Shown here one piece after another: positions 46,377-55,384 of a DNA stretch of 64,000 nucleotides. Source of the stretch: Flavisphingopyxis sp963800335 (GTDB lineage: Bacteria; Pseudomonadota; Alphaproteobacteria; Sphingomonadales; Sphingomonadaceae); the NCBI GenBank assembly GCA_963800335.1, contig CAWDAN010000007.1:496001-560000 (forward strand), read 5' to 3'. The number at the start of each line of letters is the position of its first letter. The first letter of the stretch is position 1. The notes under the pieces are model-generated. The model was not told where the DNA came from. It searched no databases and saw only the letters and a list, made by a program, of their open reading frames with translations. A program made the translations under genes and the position numbers.

Positions 46377-48353
46377 TCAGTTCAAATAGTCCAGAATCTT
46401 GGGTGCGACCTTGTCTGCGGTCAGCCCGAAGGCATCGTAGAGATCGGGCGCGGGCGCCGATGCGCCGAAGCGGTCGATGCCGAAGCGCAGGCCGTGGAGG
46501 CCGGTATAGCGTTCCCAGCCGAAGGTCGTCCCCGCCTCGATCGAGACGCGCAGGATATCGCGGTTCGAGACATCGGGGAGGATATCCTCGCGATAGCTCG
46601 CCGGCTGTTCGTCGAACAGTTCGCTGCAGGGCATCGACACGACGTCGGTACCGTAACCGGCGGCTTCGAGCTTTTCGGCGATCTCGACCGCGACATGAAG
46701 CTCGGATCCGGTCGCCATCAGGATGATGCGCCGCTCGTTTTCGGCAGACTTGAGACGATAGGCGCCCCTGGCGCAGCGATTGGCAGATTTCTCTAGGCGC
46801 AGTTGCGGCAGGTTCTGGCGGCTCAGCGCCAGCAGCGACGGGCGGTCGTCCTGGGCGAGCGCGAGGGCCCAGCATTCGGCGGTCTCGACCGTGTCGGCGG
46901 GCCGCATGACGAGCAGATTGGGCATCGCGCGGAGCGACTGGAGATGCTCGATCGGCTGATGCGTCGGGCCGTCTTCACCGAGCCCGATGCTGTCATGCGT
47001 CATCACATAAACGACGCGTTGGCGTTGCAGCGCCGACAGGCGGATCGCCGCGCGGCAATAATCGGCAAAGACGAGGAAGGTCCCGCCATAGGGGATCACG
47101 CCGCCGTGCAACGCCATCCCGTTCATCGCTGCCGCCATGCCGAATTCGCGGATGCCATAATAGATATAGCGACCCGAATAATCGTCCTTGGTCAATGGCT
47201 TGGTAGCCGATGTTTTGGTGTTGTTCGAACCCGTCAGATCGGCCGATCCGCCGATCGTTTCGGGCAACAGCTCGTTGATCGCGCCGAGCGCCATCTCGCT
47301 CGCCTTGCGCGTTGCGACGGTCTTTGGATCGGCAATCAGGCCGTCGATATAGGCCGACAGGTCGGCGCCCGGGTTGAGACGACCGGCCATGCGGCGTTCG
47401 AACTCGCCACGCTGGCCATGATTCGCCAGCCGGGCCTCCCATGCCGCGCGATCGCTAGCTCCGCGCCTGCCGAACTCTTCCCAGCGCGCCTTGATGTCGG
47501 CGGGAATGTCGAACGGCGGATGATCCCAGCCGAGCGCAGCACGCGTGCCGGCAATCTCGTCGTCGCCGAGCGGCGCGCCGTGCGTCGCCGAGGTGCCCTG
47601 CTTGGTCGGCGCGCCATATCCGATGATCGTGCGACATTCGACCAGACTCGGGCGCGGATCGGCGATCGCCTCGTCGATCGCGCGGCGGATATCGACGGGA
47701 TCGTGGCCGTCGCAGGCGACGGTGTGCCAGCCGGTCGCGCGATAGCGCGCGGGGATATCCTCGCTGGTCGACAGGTCGGTCGATCCGTCGATCGTGATCT
47801 TGTTGCTGTCCCACAGGACGATCATCCGGCCGAGCTGGAGATGTCCGGCGAGACCGATCGCCTCGTGGTTGATCCCTTCCATAAGGCAGCCGTCGCCGGC
47901 GATCACCCAGGTGCGATGATCGACGAGGTCCTCGTCGAACACGGCGTTGAGGTGACGTTCGGCGATCGCCATGCCGACCGCCATCGCCAATCCCTGGCCC
48001 AGCGGACCGGTGGTCGCTTCGACACCGTCGAGTAGGAAATTCTCGGGATGGCCCGCGCACGGGCTCGACAGCTTGCGGAAATTGCGGATGTCGTCGATCG
48101 TCGGATGGCGATGCCCGGTAAGATGGAGCAGCGCATAGAGCAGCATCGAGCCGTGGCCCGCCGAGAGGACGAAGCGGTCGCGGTCGGCCCAATGCGGCTG
48201 CTCGGCGTCGAACTTGAGATATTCGCCCCACAGGACGGTAGCGACATCGGCCATGCCCATCGGCATTCCGGGATGGCCGCTATTCGCCGCCTGCACCGCA
48301 TCCATCGCCAGCGCCCGGATGGCATTGGCGAGCGACTGGTCAGATACCGGCAT
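46377..48353 (-). CDS. tkt: Transketolase
   Basis: A 658-residue thiamine diphosphate enzyme of the non-oxidative pentose phosphate pathway. The ThDP motif is GDGCLMEGINHEA..WDSNKIT (around residues 155-190); conserved loops are ANSGHPGMPMGMAD, GPLGQGLAMAVG, MTHDSIGLGEDGPTHQPIEH and the C-terminal half with FGASAPAPDLY. The start at MPVSDQSLAN follows AAGGGGAAATG at close range; 13 upstream codons are possible but unlike the family. First gene of the tkt-gap-pgk-fda run. Confidence 0.95.
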   Translation of the reverse strand: MPVSDQSLANAIRALAMDAVQAANSGHPGMPMGMADVATVLWGEYLKFDAEQPHWADRDRFVLSAGHGSMLLYALLHLTGHRHPTIDDIRNFRKLSSPCAGHPENFLLDGVEATTGPLGQGLAMAVGMAIAERHLNAVFDEDLVDHRTWVIAGDGCLMEGINHEAIGLAGHLQLGRMIVLWDSNKITIDGSTDLSTSEDIPARYRATGWHTVACDGHDPVDIRRAIDEAIADPRPSLVECRTIIGYGAPTKQGTSATHGAPLGDDEIAGTRAALGWDHPPFDIPADIKARWEEFGRRGASDRAAWEARLANHGQRGEFERRMAGRLNPGADLSAYIDGLIADPKTVATRKASEMALGAINELLPETIGGSADLTGSNNTKTSATKPLTKDDYSGRYIYYGIREFGMAAAMNGMALHGGVIPYGGTFLVFADYCRAAIRLSALQRQRVVYVMTHDSIGLGEDGPTHQPIEHLQSLRAMPNLLVMRPADTVETAECWALALAQDDRPSLLALSRQNLPQLRLEKSANRCARGAYRLKSAENERRIILMATGSELHVAVEIAEKLEAAGYGTDVVSMPCSELFDEQPASYREDILPDVSNRDILRVSIEAGTTFGWERYTGLHGLRFGIDRFGASAPAPDLYDAFGLTADKVAPKILDYLN

Positions 48354-48501
48354 GCATTTCCCCTTTGGTAGCGAGTCGCGGGACCCGCGCACGCTTTGCT
48401 GGCTTCGCCCTCCATCGTCAACCGGGGCACCCTAAACTCTTCGAATCACGCCGCTTAGCTTGCCAATTTACCCGCATACAAAGCTGTGCTAAATCAGGTC
48501 G

Positions 48502-48738
48502 ATGGACAAGGAAGCGCAGACGCCGGCTTGGACCCGGCTGGAACGGGCGATCGCGTTGCTCGAAGATGCGGTGTCCAGCCGTCGCGAGCGAGATGCTGTC
48601 GCCAGAAACGCTCAATCGGATGAGTCGAACGAGGATCCCGACCTTTCCCGGCGCCACGCGGCGCTCAAGGCGGCCGTCGCTGCATGCATCGACGATATCG
48701 ACGCGCTGATCCGTGACGGAGGCAACGGCAATGCCTAA
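48502..48738 (+). CDS. Small coiled-coil protein upstream of zapA
   Basis: A 78-residue hydrophilic protein, helical, with heptad-like leucines (RLERAIALLEDAVSS) and a second helix (LKAAVAACIDDIDALI). Its 3' end overlaps zapA by eight bases. Small coiled-coil proteins of this kind commonly precede zapA in alphaproteobacteria and may also act in division; that role is inferred only from position. Confidence 0.65.
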   Translation: MDKEAQTPAWTRLERAIALLEDAVSSRRERDAVARNAQSDESNEDPDLSRRHAALKAAVAACIDDIDALIRDGGNGNA

Positions 48739-49048
48739 CTTGCGGCTCGAAATCGGCGGTCGGCACTACGACATTCATTGCGAAGAGGGCGAAGAGGCGC
48801 ACATCGTCAGTCTGGCCGCGCGCGTCGATGCCAAGGCCCGCGATGCGCAGGTCGCGATCGGCGGGATCAACGAGGTCCGGCAATTGCTGTTTGCCGCGCT
48901 GATGCTCGCCGACGAAGCGGGCAATGCGGCAACCGCGGCTGCAACCCCTGCCCCACCGCCCGAGACCGCCCCTGCGATCGACGAAGAGGCGATCGACCGG
49001 GTCGCCGGCCGGATCGAGGCGCTGGCGAGCCAAATCGCCCAATCCTGA
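48731..49048 (+). CDS. zapA: Cell division protein ZapA
   Basis: A 105-residue protein with the ZapA fold: NLRLEIGGRHYDIHCEEGEEAHIVSLAARVDAKAR at the N-terminus and a C-terminal coiled-coil segment after an Ala/Pro-rich link. It binds and bundles FtsZ at midcell. The start at MPNLRLEI matches the family; six more codons upstream belong to the overlap with the previous gene. The 6S RNA and 5-FTHF cyclo-ligase follow, a widely conserved order. Confidence 0.9.
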   Translation: MPNLRLEIGGRHYDIHCEEGEEAHIVSLAARVDAKARDAQVAIGGINEVRQLLFAALMLADEAGNAATAAATPAPPPETAPAIDEEAIDRVAGRIEALASQIAQS

Positions 49049-49091
49049 CCCGCGGCCAGCAACGCCTTGAGGAAAGCCTCGGGTGCGCCTA

Positions 49092-49270
49092 TCTTGGGAC
49101 CGACGGGTGCTGCGCAGTACGAGCTTAAGCGAACATCCCTGAGGCGATACAACATCCACGGGAGCTGTCCCTGTCCGGGCCACTTTTTCGCATTGCGGCC
49201 CGATGCATACGGCGCCCACCTGACGTAGAGGCGTCAGAGGATATTCCAGCCAACGACCAAGCGGTCCCGT
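49092..49270 (+). ncRNA. ssrS: 6S RNA (ends approximate)
   Basis: The gap between zapA and the 5-FTHF cyclo-ligase gene is the conserved place of 6S RNA, which sequesters sigma-70 RNA polymerase in stationary phase. The segment GCGAACATCCCTGAGGCGATA resembles known 6S sequences, as does the downstream GGAGCTGTCC. The ends can close: GGGACCG (49096-49102) pairs with CGGTCCC (49262-49268). Exact transcript ends cannot be read. Confidence 0.65.
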
Positions 49271-49333
49271 CACTCCTTGCCTGCCAGTCTCGCACCGGTT
49301 CCACCGCCAACCTTCGGATAAACACCACCTCGT

Positions 49334-49909
49334 ATGTCAGATCGGGCAGAAACCAAGGCGCAATTGCGCCAACGCCTGCGCTTTCGCCGCGCCAGCCATG
49401 TCGCGTCAATGGCGGCATGGGAGCGCGGCATCGTCTTCGCACACCCCCCTTCCCCGCTGATCGAACTAATAGCTGGCCGCGCCGTTGTCGCTATCCATGC
49501 GGCGCACGGCGACGAACCCGATATCGCACGGATCGGCGCTGCGCTCGTCGATGCCGGCCACCGCCTCGCGATGCCGCGCCTCGGCGAGAGCGCGGGCATG
49601 ATGGACTTTGCCGCTTATGCGCCTGGCGACGCGCTCGAGCCGACGCGCTACGGCCTTGCGCATCCCGCTGCCGACGCGGAGTCGCTAGCCCCCGACGCGA
49701 TTATATGTCCGCTGATCGGCTTTGATCGTGCGATGCATCGCCTCGGCCAGGGCGGCGGCTACTACGATCGCGCCTTTGCCGCCTACCCCGACGCGATCCG
49801 GATCGGGATCGGCTGGTCGGTCCAGGAATGCGATGCCCTGCCACACGAGGATCACGACATGCCGCTCGACGCCGTATTGACCGAACGCGAATGGATCGTG
49901 GAGTCATGA
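49334..49909 (+). CDS. 5-formyltetrahydrofolate cyclo-ligase
   Basis: A 191-residue ATP-dependent enzyme converting 5-formyl-THF to 5,10-methenyl-THF. The substrate/ATP motif LGQGGGYYDRAFA is near the C-terminus, and KAQLRQRLRFRR is the family's N-terminal basic helix. It follows the 6S RNA gene and overlaps the DUF2842 gene as ATGA. Confidence 0.93.
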   Translation: MSDRAETKAQLRQRLRFRRASHVASMAAWERGIVFAHPPSPLIELIAGRAVVAIHAAHGDEPDIARIGAALVDAGHRLAMPRLGESAGMMDFAAYAPGDALEPTRYGLAHPAADAESLAPDAIICPLIGFDRAMHRLGQGGGYYDRAFAAYPDAIRIGIGWSVQECDALPHEDHDMPLDAVLTEREWIVES

Positions 49910-50163
49910 CGTCACCGCGCGCATCGCAAGACGGCCCCAGCTGGCGCAAGCCTGCAGGAATGTTCCTGATCCTGTTACTGATTGTGCTGTGGTCTGCGCT
50001 CGTCGTGTCGCAGGCCGAAAAGATCGGGCGGCTGCCGTGGCCGGTGCAGGCGATCATCTATCTCATTGCGGGAATCATCTGGATCGCTCCGCTCAGGCCG
50101 CTGCTCGCCTGGATGGAGACGGGGCGCTGGCGCGCACCGCGCGACAGCGAACTGTCAGAGTAA
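49906..50163 (+). CDS. DUF2842 family small membrane protein
   Basis: An 85-residue protein with two transmembrane helices (about 18-36, GMFLILLLIVLWSALVV, and about 47-65, VQAIIYLIAGIIWIAPL) and a short tail, matching DUF2842. The start overlaps the cyclo-ligase stop (ATGA). Function unknown; the pairing with cyclo-ligase is typical of alphaproteobacteria. Confidence 0.8.
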   Translation: MTSPRASQDGPSWRKPAGMFLILLLIVLWSALVVSQAEKIGRLPWPVQAIIYLIAGIIWIAPLRPLLAWMETGRWRAPRDSELSE

Positions 50164-50184
50164 CAATTTAAGCGAGGATCCGGG

Positions 50185-50203
50185 CCAATTTCCGCAAGGG
50201 AAA

Positions 50204-50206
<3 letters not shown>
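50185..50206 (-). terminator. Short inverted repeat overlapping the CCA of tRNA-Asp
   Basis: ATTTCC (50188-50193) pairs with GGAAAT (50199-50204) around a 5-nt loop, and CC/GG pairs extend it across one bulged A. On the minus strand it begins inside the tRNA CCA. It is the weakest of the four tRNA-linked hairpins in this window. Confidence 0.5.
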
Positions 50207-50280
<74 letters not shown>

Positions 50281-50352
50281 TTGGGGTTTGGAGCCGCGCA
50301 GATATGGGAGCATCGGCAGGGTGTCAACAGCGCGTTCGCCCGATCGCTTCTT

Positions 50353-51495
50353 TTATGGTGTCGCGACCGCTTCCTCGTCGTCTTCATCATCGCCGTGCAT
50401 CAGGAAAACGAGGAATCCGGGCAGTCCGGTCGACCCGATAATCGTCATCACGATGACCAGGATCGGCACCGCGAGCAGCGCCCCCATCGCCCCCCAGACC
50501 CAGCCCCAGTAACTCAACGAGATGAGAATCAGCAGCGGGTTCATCGTCAGCCGGCGACCGAGCACGACGGGGGTAAAGAGATTCGCCTCGACGAGGTGGC
50601 AGCCGACCATGATCGCGGCGGGCAGGAGCGCCATACCGATCGTGTCGTAGGTCATCAGACCGCCCACGCCGAGCAGCAGCGCAGCGGCGATCGGGCCGAC
50701 ATAGGGCACGAAATTGAACAATGCGACGATCCCGCCCCACATCAGCGGCGACGGCATGCCGAGCAGCCACAGGACAAAGGCAACCGACAGGCCGAGCGTG
50801 ACATTGATGATCGTGATCGTCGTCAAATAGGCCGATGTCGCCGAAACGACGTTCTGGATGATTCGAGCAGTCTTCAATGCGCTGTCGAAACTGCCCTGTG
50901 CCTCGATCGTCCGCGTTCGCGCGCGCCGCCAGCCGGCGAGCAGGAAGAAGATGACGAGCAGCGCAAAGAATATCTCGATCGCCGCCGACGGCGCGCTCGT
51001 CGCGATCAGGTCGACAACCGACGACGGAACCGCAGCGCCGGCAACGTCGCTGCGCGCAACCGGTCCGCTGCCGACCTGCGCGCTGGTCCGCGCGACATAG
51101 TCGTTGAGGCTTGAATACATGTCGATCACCGGCGCCAGGTTTTCCTGGATGCGTGGCAGCTTGTCGGGCAGTTCGACGAACCAGTCGCTCGCCGGCAGCA
51201 CGATCACCGCGAGTGCGCCGTTGACCGCAAGAACGAAGCCGAGCACGCAGATCGCCGCCGCCAGCGCCGACGGCACACGGCGCCGCTCGAGCCATTCGAG
51301 CGCGGGCACGAGCGCAATGGCGATAATGATCGCGGCGAACAAAGGCAGGAAAAACTCGGCCCCCGCGGTCATCACGAAGGGGAAGGCGAGGAATATCCCG
51401 ACTGCCGCGAACAGGTTGAAGGTCGCCAGCATGCGGTCGCGCCGCACCGCCAGCGCGTCTTCATGTTCGACGATGTCCTGTTCGGGTCGGTCCAT
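50353..51495 (-). CDS. AI-2E family transporter
   Basis: A 380-residue integral membrane protein of the AI-2E/PerM family with about eight helices in two blocks separated by a large soluble loop (about 105-180). Diagnostic segments are the C-terminal FNFVPYVGPIAAALLLGV and LVEANLFTPVVLGRRLTMNPLLILISLSYWGW. Despite the name, members transport varied solutes or autoinducer-like compounds; substrate unknown. It ends in an acidic tail (GDDEDDEEA). Confidence 0.9.
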   Translation of the reverse strand: MDRPEQDIVEHEDALAVRRDRMLATFNLFAAVGIFLAFPFVMTAGAEFFLPLFAAIIIAIALVPALEWLERRRVPSALAAAICVLGFVLAVNGALAVIVLPASDWFVELPDKLPRIQENLAPVIDMYSSLNDYVARTSAQVGSGPVARSDVAGAAVPSSVVDLIATSAPSAAIEIFFALLVIFFLLAGWRRARTRTIEAQGSFDSALKTARIIQNVVSATSAYLTTITIINVTLGLSVAFVLWLLGMPSPLMWGGIVALFNFVPYVGPIAAALLLGVGGLMTYDTIGMALLPAAIMVGCHLVEANLFTPVVLGRRLTMNPLLILISLSYWGWVWGAMGALLAVPILVIVMTIIGSTGLPGFLVFLMHGDDEDDEEAVATP

Positions 51496-51575
51496 GCATC
51501 ATCCTCTCGCGTTGCGAGCGGCGATAGCCGAGCCGTCCGATCTTTTTAACTAGATTCGCAAAACACCCTGCAGGG

Positions 51576-52928
51576 TCAGTCGGCGAACAGCAGCACCGGG
51601 GTTTCGAGATACTTGCGCATCGCCTGGACAAAGCTTGCCGCATCAAAGCCGTCGACGACGCGATGGTCGCATGAGATCGACAGGTTCATCAGCTTGCGCG
51701 CCTCGATATCGCCATTGGCGGTGAACATCGGGCGTTCGATGATCCGGTTGGGACCGATGATCGCGACCTCTGGCTTGTTGATCACCGGCGTCGTCGCGAC
51801 CCCACCAAGCGGTCCGAGCGAGGTGATCGTCAGCGTCGATCCCGACAACTCGGCCGATTTCGCCTTGCCGCTGCGCGCCGCCTCGGCGAGCCGACCGATC
51901 TCGCTGGCGAGTTGCCAGACGTTGCGGTCCTGCGCGTCGCGGATGACCGGTACCATCAGCCCAGCGTCGGTCTGCGTCGCCATGCCGAGGTGGATCGCGC
52001 CCGAGCGGGTAACAACGCCTGCTTCGTCGTCATAGCGCGCGTTGATCATCGGGAAATCGGGGATCGCCTTGCAGATCGCGGTGATGATCAGCGGGAGCAA
52101 CGTGAGCTTGGGCTTCGACCCGCGATTGGCGTTGAGGTCACCGCGCATCGCCTCGAGATCGGTGACGTCGATTTCCTCGACATAGGTGAAATGCGGGATG
52201 CTGCGCTTCGATGCCGACATGTTGTCGGCGATCCGGCGGCGCATGCCGATGACCTTGATCGTCTCATCGTCGCGCGTGGCCGAAGCACCAGCCGCGCGAT
52301 AGCCCTGTCCGCCGTTATACGACAGAAAGGCGTCGAGATCGGCATGGCGAATGCGCCCGTCGGCCGCTGGCTTGACCTCGCTCAGGTCGACGCCGAGGTC
52401 CATGGCGCGCGCGCGCACTGCGGGCGATGCGAGGACCTTGGTCGCTCCGTCCGAGCTTTGCATGTCGTCGCTGGACGCCGCAGATGGCGCTTCGACCCGC
52501 TCGGGGCGCGACGTGTCGGCCTGCGGTTCGGCATCGCGGTCATCGCCAAGTCCGGGCGTTTCGGCGGCCACGCGCTCGTCGTCCATGCCCGGACCGGCAT
52601 CGGTGGCATCGGCGACATCGGCTTCGCCCTGAGCGCTCGCCTGGGCAGCGGCCTCGTTGGCTTCCAGCACGTCGTCGGGTACCTCGCCGGCGACCTCGAT
52701 TTCGACCAGCATCGACCCGATCGCGATGACGTCGCCTTCTTCGCCGGCGACAGCGACGATCTTGCCCGAGACGGGGGCTTCCATCTCGACCGTCGCCTTG
52801 TCGGTCATCATGTCGGCGATCGGCGCGTCTTCCTCGACCGTATCGCCCAGCTTGACGTGCCAGGCGACGATTTCGGCCTCGGCAATGCCTTCGCCGATAT
52901 CGGGGAGATTGAAGGTGAATTTGGCCAT
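51576..52928 (-). CDS. bkdB: Branched-chain 2-oxoacid dehydrogenase E2 (dihydrolipoyl acyltransferase)
   Basis: A 450-residue E2 subunit. Lipoyl domain 1-80 with MMTDKATVEME (lipoyl Lys44), an Ala/Asp/Glu-rich linker, a peripheral-subunit-binding domain near 165-205 (ASPAVRARAMDLGVDLSEV), and the catalytic core ending SCDHRVVDGFDAASF, with the active His and Asp. It is the last of three genes E1alpha-E1beta-E2 in one transcript. The E3 (lipoamide dehydrogenase) gene is not present and must be encoded elsewhere. Confidence 0.92.
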   Translation of the reverse strand: MAKFTFNLPDIGEGIAEAEIVAWHVKLGDTVEEDAPIADMMTDKATVEMEAPVSGKIVAVAGEEGDVIAIGSMLVEIEVAGEVPDDVLEANEAAAQASAQGEADVADATDAGPGMDDERVAAETPGLGDDRDAEPQADTSRPERVEAPSAASSDDMQSSDGATKVLASPAVRARAMDLGVDLSEVKPAADGRIRHADLDAFLSYNGGQGYRAAGASATRDDETIKVIGMRRRIADNMSASKRSIPHFTYVEEIDVTDLEAMRGDLNANRGSKPKLTLLPLIITAICKAIPDFPMINARYDDEAGVVTRSGAIHLGMATQTDAGLMVPVIRDAQDRNVWQLASEIGRLAEAARSGKAKSAELSGSTLTITSLGPLGGVATTPVINKPEVAIIGPNRIIERPMFTANGDIEARKLMNLSISCDHRVVDGFDAASFVQAMRKYLETPVLLFAD

Positions 52929-52932
52929 GAGG

Positions 52933-54006
52933 TCAGTCTTTCAGGATCTTCTCGAGCGCGGTCTTGATCCGGATCGGCCCGGGGAAATAGGCCCATTCAA
53001 GACTGTGCGGATAAGGCGTGTCGAAGCCGGTGACGCGGATCACCGGCGCTTCGAGATGATAGAAACAGCGTTCCTGGACGAGCGCCGAGAGTTCGGCGCC
53101 GAAGCCGCTGGTGCGGGTCGCTTCGTGGACGATCATGCAGCGGCCGGTTTTCTTCACCGATGTCTCGATCGCCTCGATATCAAGCGGGACGAGGCTGCGC
53201 AGGTCGATCACCTCGGCATCGACGCCAAGCTCCTCGACGACCGCGAGCGCGACATGGACCATCGTGCCGTAAGCAAGCACCGTCACCGCCTCGCCGGCAC
53301 GCACGATGTTCGCCTTGCCGAGTTCGATCCGGTAATAGTCCTTGGGCACGTCGGAGGCGGGATGCTTCGCCCAGGGCTGGACCGGACGATCGTAATGCCC
53401 GTCGAACGGGCCGTTATAGATCCGCTTGGGTTCGAAGAACACGACCGGATCATCGCACTCGATTGCCGCGATCAGCAAACCCTTGGCATCATAGGGGGTC
53501 GACGGGATCACCGTTTTCACCCCCGCCATGTGGGTGAACAGGCTTTCGGGCGACTGCGAGTGCGTCTGTCCGCCGAAAATGCCCCCGCCATACGGCGAGC
53601 GGATCGTCATCGGCGCGATGAACTCGCCCGCGCTGCGATAGCGGATGCGCGCCGCCTCGCTGACGATCTGGTCGAGTCCGGGATAGATATAGTCGGCGAA
53701 CTGGATTTCGGGCACGGGGCGCAGGCCATAGGCGCCCATGCCGACCGCCACGCCGATAATGCCGTTTTCCGAAATCGGCGAATCGAACACGCGCGTCTTG
53801 CCGTGCTTTTCCTGCAGGCCCGCGGTGGCGCGAAAGACGCCGCCGAAATAGCCGACATCCTCGCCCAGGATGACGACGTCGGGATCGCGGTCGAGCATGG
53901 TGTCGAGCGCCGAATTGATCGCCTCGATCATGTTCATGCCCTTTTGAGGCTTGGCGTGCGCCTTGGCCTCGGCGGGCTGTGCGTCGGCAGGCTTCACTTC
54001 GGCCAT
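52933..54006 (-). CDS. bkdA2: Branched-chain 2-oxoacid dehydrogenase E1 beta subunit
   Basis: A 357-residue transketolase-like subunit. An unusual Lys/Ala/Pro-rich N-terminal extension (about 1-28) precedes the conserved EAINSALDTMLDRDPDVVILGEDVG, DSPISENGIIGVAVGMGAYG and QFADYIYPGLDQIVSEAARIRYRS segments; the C-terminal domain ends PYPHSLEWAYFPGP. With E1alpha it decarboxylates 2-oxoisovalerate and relatives. Its start overlaps the E1alpha end by 13 bases, and the E2 gene follows after four bases. Confidence 0.93.
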   Translation of the reverse strand: MAEVKPADAQPAEAKAHAKPQKGMNMIEAINSALDTMLDRDPDVVILGEDVGYFGGVFRATAGLQEKHGKTRVFDSPISENGIIGVAVGMGAYGLRPVPEIQFADYIYPGLDQIVSEAARIRYRSAGEFIAPMTIRSPYGGGIFGGQTHSQSPESLFTHMAGVKTVIPSTPYDAKGLLIAAIECDDPVVFFEPKRIYNGPFDGHYDRPVQPWAKHPASDVPKDYYRIELGKANIVRAGEAVTVLAYGTMVHVALAVVEELGVDAEVIDLRSLVPLDIEAIETSVKKTGRCMIVHEATRTSGFGAELSALVQERCFYHLEAPVIRVTGFDTPYPHSLEWAYFPGPIRIKTALEKILKD

Positions 54007-55274
54007 TTCGCGTCCTTCTCGGCAAGCGCCTGTTCCATCTGTTCGCGCAGGTGCCACGGCATGTCGGCATAGACGTCTTCGAACATCGTCTCGAACGGCT
54101 GGTGAAGGCCGTGGCCGAGGACGCCGTTCTTCTCGGCCTCCTTGCCCGCCGCCTTGACCTCGTCGCCCAGTTCGGTGCGCAGCGCTTCGTGGCGATCGTC
54201 GTCCCATTCGCCCGAGGCAACGAGATGCGCCTTCAATCGTTCGATCGGGTCGCCGAGCGGCCAGGCGGTTTTTTCATCGGCGGCGCGGTAGCCCGAGGGG
54301 TCGTCCGACGTGCTGTGGCCTTCGCTGCGGTAGGTGAAGTGCTCGATCAGCGTCGGCCCCTTGTTGGTGCGCGCACGGTCGGCCGCCCAGCGCGTCGCGG
54401 CATAGACCGCGAGCGCATCGTTGCCGTCGACGCGGAGCGCGGCGATGCCGTAACCCAGTCCGCGCGCGGCAAAGGTCGTCCGCTCGCCGCCGGCAAAGCC
54501 CGAAAACGAACTGATCGCCCACTGGTTGTTGACGATGTTGAAGATGATCGGGGCGTTATAGACCGCGGCAAAGGTCAGCGCGGCGTGAAAATCGCCCTCG
54601 GCGGTCGAGCCCTCGCCGCACCACGTCGCGGCGATTCGCGTGTCGCCCTTCGCAGCGCTCGCCATCGCATAGCCTACCGCTTGCGGGTATTGCGTCGTCA
54701 GGTTGCCCGAGATCGAGAAGAAGCCGTGATCGCGCGACGAATACATGATCGGCAGCTGGCGGCCCTTCAAGGGATCGGCGCTGTTCGAATAGATCTGGTT
54801 GATCATGTCGATCAACGGATAATCGCGAGCGATCAGAATACCTTGCTGGCGATAGCTGGGAAAGCACATGTCGTCGCGATCGAGCGCCATCGTCGCCGGG
54901 ATCGCGACCGCTTCCTCGCCGGTGCACTTCATGTAGAAGCTCGTCTTGCCCTGGCGCTGCGCGCGATACATGCGGTCGTCGAAAGCGCGGACGCGCAGCA
55001 TGTACTTGAGCATCCGGCGCTTGGTCTCGGCATCGAGCTTGGGGGCCCAGGGGCCCACCGCTGCGTCGTCATCGTCGAGCACGCGGACGAGACCGTAAGC
55101 GAGGTCGCGCATCGCGGCGGGATCGCTGTCCTCGGCCGGGCGCGGCGTCATGCCCGCCTTGAGAATCTCGACATGGCTGAAATCGGGCGCATCGCCCGGA
55201 CGCGACGGCGGCTCGGGCACGTGCAGCGACAGCGGCGCGAGGTTGCTCTTGGGTGTGCTCTGCCGATCGGCCAT
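53994..55274 (-). CDS. bkdA1: Branched-chain 2-oxoacid dehydrogenase E1 alpha subunit
   Basis: A 426-residue ThDP subunit. The N-terminal region LSLHVPEPPSRPGDAPDFS and the later GRQLPIMYSSRDHGFFSISG are typical of BkdA1 rather than pyruvate dehydrogenase. The ThDP motif is WCGEGSTAEGDFHAALTFAA followed by NIVNNQWAISS. Phosphorylation-loop-like HSTSDDPSGYR is present. Start at MADRQ with AGGATCC upstream. First gene of the bkd operon, below an AT-rich region (55300-55345) that should hold the promoter. Confidence 0.94.
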   Translation of the reverse strand: MADRQSTPKSNLAPLSLHVPEPPSRPGDAPDFSHVEILKAGMTPRPAEDSDPAAMRDLAYGLVRVLDDDDAAVGPWAPKLDAETKRRMLKYMLRVRAFDDRMYRAQRQGKTSFYMKCTGEEAVAIPATMALDRDDMCFPSYRQQGILIARDYPLIDMINQIYSNSADPLKGRQLPIMYSSRDHGFFSISGNLTTQYPQAVGYAMASAAKGDTRIAATWCGEGSTAEGDFHAALTFAAVYNAPIIFNIVNNQWAISSFSGFAGGERTTFAARGLGYGIAALRVDGNDALAVYAATRWAADRARTNKGPTLIEHFTYRSEGHSTSDDPSGYRAADEKTAWPLGDPIERLKAHLVASGEWDDDRHEALRTELGDEVKAAGKEAEKNGVLGHGLHQPFETMFEDVYADMPWHLREQMEQALAEKDAKWPK

Positions 55275-55343
55275 GGATCCATCCTGCAATCTGGCCTCGT
55301 TTCGGACCAGACTTTTATAATTTCCTGTGCGCGTATTATTATT

Positions 55344-55371
55344 TCAAAGTCGGCATTCGCGCAAGCCGACC
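55344..55371 (-). terminator. Probable intrinsic terminator after thyA
   Basis: On the minus strand GTCGGC and GCCGAC (6 bp) enclose a 10-nt loop, followed by TTTGAAATAATAATA. It lies 14 bases after the thyA stop and upstream of the bkd operon, separating two same-strand transcripts. Confidence 0.5.
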
Positions 55372-55384
55372 GATCGTCAACGTG

